64,000 nucleotides of DNA. It comes from Adiantum capillus-veneris. Taxonomy: Eukaryota; Streptophyta; Polypodiopsida; Polypodiales; Pteridaceae. Location of the stretch: positions 15,424,912 to 15,488,911 of the forward strand of contig CM043965.1 in the NCBI GenBank assembly GCA_014529385.2, in the 5' to 3' direction. A program made the translations under genes and the position numbers. The notes under the pieces were generated by a model. The model did no database searches. It saw only the letters and a list, made by a program, of their open reading frames with translations, and was not told the DNA's origin. Shown piece by piece: positions 22,769-37,619 of this stretch. Every line of letters starts with the position of its first letter. The first letter of the stretch is position 1.

Positions 22769-24667
22769 GAGGATTTCCAGGAATCCCCTCGCCTAGCAGA
22801 TCATCTCGAACGGGGAAGGAAGAAGAGAGAACGAGAGAGAGAGGGAGAGAAACCCTCCACGTCTAAGCCTGGTCCCTCCTGAGCACCTCCACATCCGAGC
22901 CTACGTATGTGCTCTCCACCTCGAGTTGAGGAGGCTTGCCTCGGGCTACTCAGAAAGAGCGTGGAGCGCGCTTGCAACATCGGATTCAATGCCCGGATTC
23001 AACCCAGGCTCGTCCCTTCGTGCAGTCTCTCTCTCAAACTCTCAAGTCTCTCTCTTCGTGCTTCGTGAAGTCTCTCTCTCAAACTCTCTCTCTTCGTACA
23101 GTCTTTGTCTGCTGCCTGGCACCAGGGCACACCAACCGGAATGAACTCCTGCTGACACATGTCCGGGGGGAGGGCCGGAATCCCCGGGGGATTCACTCTC
23201 TACGCTTATACGACAATCAATAAAGAAAACTATCATACCCCTATCTTACATATAAAATTTACGTCTAACATGATCTAATGGAGTAAAACTAGTCAAAGAG
23301 TGTGTAGCATAGTGACTGGCAATGTACTAAGTAACCACTTCTATTGGTAGCTAGATGTACACTCAATGTGTCTTAGTTTGACTTTCAAACTATGTGCTCG
23401 ATCAGCTTGCACTCTGGCTACTCTACAATTCTAACCCATCCAAAGCTGGTGTAAATCAACCCTTGACCTACTCCAAATCAGCCCTTATCTATGACCGACT
23501 TGATGAAAAATTTCATGTGTGACGTGATAAAAAACTTCTCCTAAATTTATCCGAGTTCTAGTGCACATCGGTGACCAGTCATTACAAGTAATCAACCCGG
23601 GTTAGCCTCTCCCCCCCCCCCCCCCCCTTATTTTTCAGCTTGGGAGATAAATTATTGGGGGCCTGCCCCTAACTTATACGCTTATGTAACTTGTAAAAAA
23701 ACCCCCCCTCTCCTGTACTTATGTGATACAGTAAGTTTTCCATGGTGAATCCCCCCCGGGCTAGAATCCCTTCCCCCTTTATCTATTAGTATAGATAATC
23801 CTGTTAAAATTTTGAAATTTTGGCAATAAGAAAAACCCATTCGTTTGAACTCTCATGGTAACTTATATTTCTAAAAGGTGAAACCCCCAAGGGCACACTA
23901 CGGGCAAAAGTTTATGCAAAATTAGCATGCATGTATTATGGACCATTCCAGATTCTAACCAATCAATTCAACTTCTTGAGAACTTAAGCTACCCTCTCCT
24001 TGGCCAATCCATAATGCATTCCATGTAAATCTACTAAAGGGCTACAAGGATGGTCCACCACAAGAGCCAATAGAAAAAGACCCTCGAGAATTTAAGGGGT
24101 TGAAGAGATATTGCAACCCAAGCATATCATCCACCACAAAGACAAGGTGCTATGAAATGGTAAGGTACTATGTAATATCTCATTAAATTAAAAATACTAT
24201 CCTTTTAGCGATGCTAAATTGATGCAAGAGCCACAATTGAAGGATAGTATGTCACTTTAGCCACTTACTATAAATTGCATACAAAGCCCTAATATTTTTA
24301 CATCGACGTATTTAATGAAAATGCAATGAAGAAGAGCATGATTCTCACTTTTCAACTCTATTGTCTCAAGTTCTTCATTAATGCTTGAATGTGATGTGTA
24401 TGTATACCAGATTTTTCACACTTGCGAGACAGAGTTTCTCACGACTATCGAGTAGACTTGCAATCTATTGCAGAAAGGTAATAGTGCTAACAAGGTAGAC
24501 ATACTTGTAGAAAATTTTCGCCCAAGTGCCAAGTAGATTGGTCATTTACTTTGCAACAATTTCCAATGTGCTAAAAGTGGATCCTGAGTAACAATCCAAT
24601 GGGTCAAAAATGCCTCTCTTGATTAGAAGCATAGTTGAGGGCGACTATGATTTCAAGGGTGTGGTAA
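22769..24667. other. Non-coding stretch with small duplications
   Basis: At 23,020-23,100 the segment 'cttcgtg-agtctctctctcaaactctc' occurs two to three times. A run of about 17 C lies at about 23,610-23,626. The rest, to 24,667, is AT-rich with no open frame that carries a motif. Confidence 0.4.
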
Positions 24668-24881
24668 TGTCAGCAAATTTCATTTTTGGTCTACTTAAAT
24701 GAAATTTCTATTGGCCATTCTAGTAAGAGAAAATATGAATAATAAAAGGGGCAATTATGTAAAATGAGTAGAGGAATGTTATCATGAACTAGAAAGTTCC
24801 AAAATTTGAATGCATTTTTGAAAAGTGCCAATTGAATTTGATAAAGATTGACTAGCAATTTCCTAGGGCAAAGATGGGATC

Positions 24882-24950
<69 letters not shown>

Positions 24951-25289
24951 GTCTATATAGCTATGGATGCTCAAGATTTATATAATTAACTATATAGGTT
25001 ACTACTTCTTAATGCTTATATATCTTCTATCATGATTCTTGCTAAATCCCCTCACATCCTATCACTCATGAGGTGTTCATGGACTTGGGATTGAATTCAA
25101 TGAGGTGTTTTAAGTGAATAATCTAATAGCAAATTCTATTGAATTCTAGAGCTTTCATCTCTTCAATTTTTGTAGTTAAAAGTGTAATTAGCCAATTGTA
25201 TTGCTCAAAAGCTCTTTTGAAGAAGAAAAATTAATCAATACAAAGCCCTTTTGGAGAGGAGTCATCTCTAAAATTTTTGGCCCTCAGGT

Positions 25290-25327
<38 letters not shown>

Positions 25328-25470
25328 GGTAGATGTATTTGATGTGTGATTGAGTCTAAGTAACTTCTTGCTTTACAATATTCATGATGAAATATTCCCA
25401 ACATTACACAATTGATTGATTATTCTAGTTAATTTGCAATTTTTTGCACTTCAATTCCAATTCTCTAATA
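24668..25470 (+). repeat. Diverged copy of the 6-kb LTR (solo or truncated)
   Basis: Starts tgtcagcaaattt (compare tgtcaccaaatat at 6074) and follows that LTR through the (CT) 24,881-24,919, (CA) 24,920-24,948, the 'atagctatgg-tgctcaag' block, (CT) 25,293-25,324 and 'gtgtgattgagtctaagt'. It lacks about 470 bp present in the other copy. No primer site or coding sequence follows, so it is a solo LTR or a fragment. Confidence 0.7.
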
Positions 25471-25764
25471 GCTTTTCTTGCTTCATTGATTTGATTCTCT
25501 TTAAAGGACATTTTATTTAACTTTGGTTGAATTTCTTAGCTATGTTGTTCTATAATTTTCCAACCTTCTAATGGTTCATGTAACCCTAAGTAGATATAGA
25601 TAATGTGCGCTACTGACCCTTTCGCCCCACGGGGGATTCACTACTAGTAATAGGGGACGCCACCTGCGTGCACCCAAATTGTCTTTTTAACCCCTATATA
25701 TGGGACCCTCCTATGTAAAAACCAACCATTTGGCCTTAGAAAACCCCCTATTGTACACTCACGT
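25471..25764. other. Flank of the Ty3 insertion, no gene recognised
   Basis: Contains 'cgggggattcactac' at about 25,630; the reverse complement of its core, 'gtgaatcccccgtg', appears at about 33,208 just past the element at 25,765-33,180. Otherwise featureless. Confidence 0.35.
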
Positions 25765-27757
25765 TGTCGACAAATTTCGGTCTTGCCGGGAAAGCACCAG
25801 GCTTATGGCTGTGAGAGTTTGTGAGAGAACTCCAAAAACTATATGAAGGAGTTAAACCATAGATGCTATGAAGACTAGGGTTTGGAAAGCAATGCAATCA
25901 AATAAGTCCCACTCTTTCTCTCTTGCACTCACACATACATAGAAAGAACACAAAAGAGAATATCAAAATAACACAAAGATGAAAACATCAAGGCTATGGT
26001 CATATCGTATCATGGGTAATATGAAAGGGTTAATAGATGAGTTAATGGCATTCAATCTTGGCTGACCAAATATGCTACGAATTGTTCTTTGGAATTGTAG
26101 TTTTGTGCTTACCATAATATGTATATTTTGTCTAGTGATTGGGATTAATTGTGTGTACAAATCCTCTTGGTTCATAGCAAGATAACTACGCTTACGTCAA
26201 AAGAAAAGTTATAGTCTATGAGAGGTAGTATGATGGGATCCGGTGATAGAAGTATTTCATTGAGCCTTTCTGAGCCAAAGAGAAACACTATACGTTGTTG
26301 AAAGTGTATTTTACGGCTAATCCATACGTTAATTCTAATAGATCGTACAGAGTGAAAGCGATAGAAATTATCATCATGTGGGTTATTCATTTAGGATAGT
26401 ATGTGAGAAATGTAGATATGAGAGAAGTGAAAAGATGAGAAGTTCCCCTCCCAATCCCTATTCTTTCCTGTAGGCAATAAGGATACTGCGGGGAGAGATG
26501 TACCTGTAGCAAAGACAACCTAGAATTTGTAGAGAGGATGAATTACTAAGAAAGAGAGAGATAGGTTTGGTTAAGGATACGAGATTAGATACATATATAT
26601 GAAAAAGAAAACAACAAGAAATCAAGAAAACATCAATGTAGAACACATCTTACTTGACAAACCCTTCGGCACCATTATTGATGGAGAGAGAAGAAGAGGG
26701 GAGAATTCAACGTTGATTGATACGCCAATTCCACGCCCTTCTTTGATTAGATTTGATCTTCCAAGGATAGCATGCAAGGATAGCTAGTCTTCCTCTAAGA
26801 GAAAGTGTAGGCTTAGGCTTATGTTAATGGTTAAGTACAATTTGGCATTACTACTCACTCTCTCATGAATTCCTCTCATCAATGGCTTGAATGCTTGAGT
26901 TCTTTTCAAGGAAGAAAAGGTCCCCTTTTATAGGTGAAGGGAACCCCCAAGGGTTTACACAAGAAGAGAAGAGCCAATGTGAATAGAAACTGGAAAAGTT
27001 GGAAATGAGTTGTCCCTGCATGATGTGGGCAGACTGGGGTCGAGTATTTTGATCACATCTCCTCAACCGTGGCTCCAAATAAAAAAGTAAAAATATGGGC
27101 AAAAACTTCAGCTCATTAGCTACGATTTTCATTTTAAAATCCTTTTCCAATTCAAATTGGAACCTTGTGTAAAAAAATCATCAAAATAGGGTCCATTTTT
27201 TGCAGCAAAAGTCTTCCTGTGGTCCCCTTAGCTTAGACTTTCATTTGATTCCAAAGGACACCTCATGCCATATGAAAGCATGACATTGCTCCTTGACAAA
27301 GATTTATAATCATGCTTGAAATAATGCATTAAAATAAGTGTATCTTTGAAATCATGCCACCTAGTGTCCCACTAGGATTTGATTCCCTCCTAGTAGCTAT
27401 TTAAAAAGAAATATAAGAAAAATATGAAAAATACATAGAATATATATTTATTGGAGTTTTTCCTAGATATAGGATCTAGGTAGGGTGTGAGATGATAATG
27501 AGATAGTAGAAATAAAGAATCAATGATTTTTGCCCCAAGTTAAAGAGGCGGAGCTATAGATGCTTTTCCCATAGTATTTTCTGATGGTAAAGTAAGAATA
27601 GGTTACCCTTGAGAAAAATAATAGGATGAGATAGAAGGCTTATTATTATACTTAAATATGCATATGTACATTATAGAAAATATAATTATGTATCTAAAAA
27701 ATTACAAGATAGATCTTGTAGCATACATTCCCACTATGTACGTGTCACTGCACGACA
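25765..27757 (-). repeat. 3' LTR
   Basis: About 1,993 bp. Carries 'cttttata' at 26,926-26,933, a TATAAAAG box on the minus strand. Sequence differs from the 5' LTR by a few percent at most in the parts compared, with the extreme outer 60 bp more diverged. Confidence 0.92.
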
Positions 27758-27775
27758 TCCACCCCCTCTAAACCT
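27758..27775 (-). other. Polypurine tract
   Basis: The minus strand reads ttagagggggtgga immediately before the TGTCG of the 3' LTR, the position where plus-strand DNA synthesis is primed. Confidence 0.8.
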
Positions 27776-27815
27776 GCACATCCTCCGGTATGTGCCACAT
27801 TATTTCTTTGTAAGA

Positions 27816-30590
27816 TCAACCCTCTTGTACATCTTCCTTGCTTTCTTCATTGGATGATTCCAAAGCTTCATCTTCACTTTGATCTTTACTTGTGGTTTGC
27901 TCTTCTTCCTCATCAACATCTTCTGGATCATTGTCTCCTCTTCTCTTAAACATTTTGATCCTTTTTCCTGCAATGGGAATCTTTACTTCTATACCATCTA
28001 GTTCAGACAAGGTGTAGGTAGCATTTTCATGCACATGCTTTACAACATACGGTCCAAACCATCTTTTTGAGAACTTACGCATGACTATGTGCTGGTTATC
28101 AAGGCTACTATCATACACTAAAACCCAGTCACCTTTGTCAATTGCTTTCCTCCTGAGTCGATTTCGCTTATCAAAGTAGTCCTTGTTTTTCAACCTTGCA
28201 TTTTTTAGTCGTTCTTTTGCAGCTTCAATGTCTCTAGGTCTTCTTTGTAGTTGCCTTATACGCAGTGCAAGGAGATCTTCCCTGCTAAGCCCCTCTTGCC
28301 AAGGTAGTACATTCCATGTGGGAATTGTATCTTCAATCGGCATCACTGGCTTTTGACCATATATTAGCTCCGCAGGCATGTAGCCAGTTACTGAGCTATG
28401 TGTTGTACGATCAGTCCATAAAGCATATGGTAACAATTTTGGCTACTCACCAACTCTTCCTTCGCAAGCCTTGGCCAAAGCTTTAATGATAGGAGGATGC
28501 CCTCTTTCACTCTTTCCATTACCTTCAGGGTTGTAAGCTTTAGTAAGAGAAAGCTTGATTCCTAATCTAGAAAAGAACTCCCTTGCTTCTTCGGCATCCA
28601 GTTCACCTCTATCTGCAGTGATTTTTCCCACACAGCCATAACGGCAAATCACCTCATCAAGAAGGAATTTGCACACAGCTTCTGTGGTTTTAGCTCTTAA
28701 TGCTCTTCCTTCAACCTGATTAGTTAGGTCTTCTCGTGCAAGAACCAAGTATCTCATCTACCAGAGTCCTAACGGCATTGTGACTAGATCCACAACCCAT
28801 TTATAGTGCATGGCTAGTGGATATGTAGGGTGCAATCCATCACGATGTCGGACATTTGAATACATTTGACAAGTTACACATGACTCTACAAATTGAGATA
28901 CATCTTTATACATACCCTTCCACCAATATTTTTCTTTCAACTTGGAGAAGGTAGCCCACACCCCTGTGTCCAGCCCATAGACTCTCATGAAACTCTTGCA
29001 TGAGCTTTACTTGAGTCTCTTTTTTACCTATAACCCGTTGTGGTGTAGCACCCTTTTGTTTAGGATGCTTCCACAAGTAACCATCCATCAAAAAGTACCC
29101 ATATGCTTTCCTACGTATCCTCTTGAATTCTTCTTCAGACCAATCATCCTGTTTTGTTAGAGTACTCAAGTAGCTTCCAATAAGAAGCCAATCACCTTCA
29201 TAAAGCTCTTTCAAGAATGATTCAAGTAGATTAGTCATGCAGACATTGTTACCTTTGACATGAGACATACAATAGAACTTTGTGCCTACATCATCTCCCT
29301 CGTCAATCATTTGTGACTCATCTTCATACCTTGCCCTTGATAGCATATCTACCACTGTATTGTCTTTACCTGCAATGTGCTTAAACTCAGGGTTTAAGGA
29401 CTTTATGTAGGCAATCCACCGTAACATAGCAATGTTTGGCGTTGAGCAACTTGTAATCATCCCAAGAAGTGGTAGACAATATGTTTCTACAACCACACAT
29501 GCACCAATTAGGTACTCTTTCCCACTTTTCAAGGCTGTAACCATACCCCATAACTCTCTCTTTATCTATGGATAGTTTCTTTGGCGAGCACTTAGTACCT
29601 TTGCTCCAAATCTTACCACATACCTGTGTCCTTCTTTGTCATCTTGCCATATTGCCCATCCAATCCCTGTAGGACTGGTGTCTACTGTCACAATTACTGG
29701 CCTTTGACACTCGTAGTCTACCTTTCTCAAAGTTGTTGCTGACTGGAGCAACTCCTTTAGCTTTTTCATGGATTTTACATGTGCTTCTGTCCATTTAAAC
29801 TTCTGATTCTTTCTAAGCAGCTGATAAAGAGGATCAGCTACATGTGCATAATGTGGAATCCAAATAACATAGAAGACACATGCTCCCACAAACCTTCTAA
29901 CCTCAGTGATGCTAGTGCACGTTTCTTTCATTCTTTGGATGGCATCTACCTTTGTTGGACAAGGTTTCCTACCATATGGCCCGCACATGTGCCCCACAAT
30001 GAGCACTTCATTGACACCAAATATAGACTTTTCCCCTAACAATGTAAGATTCACTTCTTTCAACCTAGACAAAATTTTATCACAATCATTTATGTGATCT
30101 ATCACAAACCTGCGACATCCCTTGAGATCCAAAGCTTCATCTTTGTCACTTTCTTCACATCCTTTGATAGGCAAATCATCAATGAAAGGCATTGTGATTT
30201 GAGGAATAAAGTCACGTAAGACCTTATTCATCCCATTCATCATATGTGCAACCGAGTTGGTTACTCCATGTGGCAAGGTACACATGCTTACCAAACCCAA
30301 AGGTTTCCTCATGGTTGTCAAGTCTCTGCTTTGGATTGCAAGCTAAAATTGATCATACCCTAAGTAGAGATCCCCCATTGAGTAGATTGCCCTCCCTACA
30401 AACGCCGCCGCAAACTCATCCACAATTGGACATGTACCTACATTTCTAATTGTCACCTTGTTTACTGGTTGCATATCTTGGATGAAGCGTAGAGAACCAT
30501 TCTTCTTTGGAACTGTGAACCACATGTTTGAGTATGGAGCACAAGAAGGCTCCAAGATTCCCATTTTGATTTTCTCATTCAGTAGCTCTA
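27816..30590 (-). pseudogene. Ty3 pol: reverse transcriptase, RNase H, integrase
   Basis: RT starts at about 30,590 (WFTVPKKNGSLRFIQD, IYSMGDLYLGYDQF, LPHGVTNSVAHM) with the polymerase box FIDDLPIKG (about 30,170-30,195) and RRFVGACVFYVIWI. RNase H: VTVDTSPTGIGWAIWQDD (about 29,690-29,640) and HIAGKDNTVVDMLSR. Integrase: H-C zinc region ending CVTCQM, core WVVDLVTMP, ITADRGELDAEEAREFF and NPEGNGKSERG (D, D, E), LWTDRTTHSSVTGYMPAELIYG, and an acidic C-tail. Four in-frame TAG codons (about 30,345; 29,558; 28,755; 28,440) and one frameshift near 28,945 disable it. The FIDDxPxKG box, the RNase H and the WxDRxTxxxxTGYxP integrase peptide resemble, from memory, basidiomycete Ty3 elements more than ordinary plant gypsy elements. 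Confidence 0.88.
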
Positions 30591-31142
30591 CTATTGAAAC
30601 TCTTTACCTGCATCTTGTAAGAAAATATTTGTCTTCTCTGCATCCAGTGTGGCCCTTTCTGTCCTTGTGAGTTGTACATAGCGCCGCTCAAATTCCCTAA
30701 GTAGCTCTGCTATTGATAGTCCTTGCTTTGTCTTGACTACCCATTCTAAGAATGTCCTTTTGGTCACTCTCTCAGAGTCCTCCATGAAATATTCCTCCTT
30801 TAAAGCTACTTTGAGTTCTTCCCAATTTCTCCCATGCCCATCTTTAATTGCCCTAACATGCTCCGTAATTTCTGGAGCAACAACTAGCTCAAAGCTTTGA
30901 ATCGTCTCACCTTCTGACACGCGATGCAGATCCATCTCCTTCACATACTCGCGTAAGTACTTGGTTACATCTTTGCCATTGAATTGATCCATTCTGTTGA
31001 CAACCGCTTGTATGGCCTTTGTTGCTGAAATCTCCCTTCTTTCAGTGGAATGTTGTTGTTGCATGAATATTGCAAATGCTTGAAACATTTGTATTGTTGT
31101 TGGGTCAAAATGCATACCCTGTTGCTCAATATGATCACCCAT
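30591..31142 (-). pseudogene. Ty3 gag, 3'-truncated
   Basis: Starts at the ATG at 31,142 (MGDHIEQQG), just after the primer site. The capsid-like part includes FNGKDVTKYLREYVKEMDL, NWEELKVALKEEYF and ERVTKRTFLEWV. It stops at 30,591 after FLQDAGKEFQ, where an overlapping frame begins RT. The knuckle, linker and protease normally found between these are missing, so a deletion joined gag to RT. The missing pieces resemble the fragment at 600-1742. Confidence 0.8.
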
Positions 31143-31165
31143 GGTTACCCACAAACTCTCACCCT

Positions 31166-31192
31166 GGCAGTTTCGCGTCGGGTTCACCAAAA
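31166..31192 (-). other. Primer-binding site, tRNA-Trp-like
   Basis: On the minus strand, four bases into the interior, the sequence is tggtgaacccgacgcgaaac. Against the 3' end of plant tRNA-Trp as I remember it this matches about 18 of 20 positions. It is unlike the tRNA-Met site used by the other elements in the window. Confidence 0.65.
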
Positions 31193-31195
31193 ATA

Positions 31196-33180
31196 TGTCG
31201 AGAAATTTGCGGTCTTACAGGGAAAGCACTGGGCTTATGGTTGTGAGAGTTTGTGAGAGAACTCCAAAAACTATATGAAGGAGTTAAACCATAGATGCCA
31301 TGAAGACTAGGGTTTGGAAAGCAGTGCAATCAAATAAGTCCCACTCTTTCTCTCTTGCACTCACACACACATAGAAAGAACACAAAAGAGAATGTCAAAA
31401 TAACACAAAGATGAAAACATCAAGGCTATGGTCATATCGTATCATGGGTAATATGAAAGGGTTAATAGATGAGTTAATGGCATTCAATCTTGGCTGACCA
31501 AATATGCTACGAATTGTTCTTTGGAATTGTAGTTTTGTGCTTACCATAATATGTATATTTTGTCTAGTGATTGGGATTAATTGTGTGTACAAATCCTCTT
31601 GGTTCATAGCAAGATAACTACGCTTACGTCAAAAGAAAAGTTATAGTCTATGAGAGGTAGTATGATGGGATCCGGTGATAGAAGTATTTCATTGAGCCTT
31701 TCTGGGCCAAAGAGAAACACTATACGTTGTTGAAAGTGTATTTTACGGCTAATCCATACGTTAATTCTAATAGATCGTACAGAGTGAAAGCGATAGAAAT
31801 TATCATCATGTGGGTTATTCATTTAGGATAGTATGTGAGAAATGTAGATATGAGAGAAGTGAAGAGATGAGAAGTTCCCCTCCTAATCCCTATTCTTGCA
31901 TGTAGGCAATAAGGATACTCCGGGGAGAGATGTACCTGTAGCAAAGAGAACCTAGAATTTGTAGAGAGGATGAATTACTAAGAAAGAGAGAGATAGGTTT
32001 GGTTAAGGAGACGAGATTAGATACATATATATGAAAAAGAAAACAACAAGAAATCAAGAAAACATCAATGTAGAACACATCTTACTTGACAAACCCTTCG
32101 GCACCATTATTGATGGAGAGAGAAGAAGAGGGGAGAATTCAACGTTGATTGATACGCCAATTCCACGCCCTTCTTTGATTAGAGTTGATCTTCCAAGGAT
32201 AGCATGCAAGGATGGCTAGTTTTCCTCTAGGAGAAAGTGTAAGCTTAGGCTTATGTTAATGGCTAAGTACAATTTGGCATTACTACTCACTCTCTCATGA
32301 ATTCCTCTCATCAATGGCTTGAATGCTTGAGTTATTTTCAAGGAAGAAAAGGTCCCCTTTTATAGGTGAAGGGAACCCCCAAGGGTTTACACAAGAAGAG
32401 AGGAGTCAGTGTGAATAGAAACTGGAAAAGTTGGAAATGAGTTGTCCCTGCATGATGTGGGCAAACTGGGGTCCAGTATTTTGATCATATCTCCTCAACC
32501 ATGGCTCCAAATAAAAAAGTAAAAATATGGGCAAAAACGTCAGCTCATTAGCTACGATTTTCATTTTAAAATCCTTTTCCAATTCGGATTGGAACCTTGT
32601 GTAAAAAAATCATCAAAATAAGGTCCATTGTTTGCAGCAAAAGTCTTCCTGTGGTCCCCTTAGCTTAGACTTTCATTTGATTCCAAAGGACACCTCATGC
32701 CATATGAAAGCATGACATTGCTCCTTGACAAATCTTTATAATCATGCTTGCAATAATGCATTAAAATAAGTGTATCTTTGAAATCATGCCACCTAGTGTC
32801 CCACTAGGATTTGATTCCCTCCTAGTAGCTATTTAAAAAGAAATATAAGAAAAATACATAGAATATATATATATTGGAGTTTACCCTAGATATAGGATCT
32901 AGGTAGGATGTGAGATGATAATGAGATAGTAGAAATAAAGAATCAATGCTTTTGGCCCCAAGTTAAGGAGGCGGAGCTATTGATGCTTTTCCCATAGTAT
33001 TTTCTGATGGTAAAGTAAAAATAGGTTACCCTTGAGAAAAATAATAGGATGAGATAGAAGGCTTATTATTATACTTAAATATGCATATGTACATTATAGG
33101 AAATATAATTATGTATCTAAAAAATTACAAGATAGATCTTGTAGCATGCGTTCCCACTATGTACGTGTCACTGCACGACA
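31196..33180 (-). repeat. 5' LTR
   Basis: About 1,985 bp, the transcription-driving copy. Minus-strand TATAAAAG lies at 32,357-32,364, so the transcript should begin a little below 32,335 and run towards lower coordinates. Confidence 0.92.
32357..32364 (-). promoter_or_regulatory. TATA box of the 5' LTR
   Basis: Minus-strand TATAAAAG in a GC-richer context, conserved in both LTRs. Confidence 0.55.

Positions 33181-37619
<4,439 letters not shown>

Larger units (their letters stand above)
25765..33180 (-). mobile_element. Ty3/gypsy LTR retrotransposon, complete but internally deleted
   Basis: A 7.4-kb minus-strand element bounded by two nearly identical LTRs of about 2 kb (25,765-27,757 and 31,196-33,180), each with TGTCG/CGACA termini. 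Minus-strand order: 5' LTR, primer site, gag, RT, RNase H, integrase, polypurine tract, 3' LTR. The internal part is only about 3.44 kb because gag runs directly into RT with no protease. Flanks are acgt (25,761-25,764) and acat (33,181-33,184), at best an imperfect 4-bp duplication. Confidence 0.92.
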
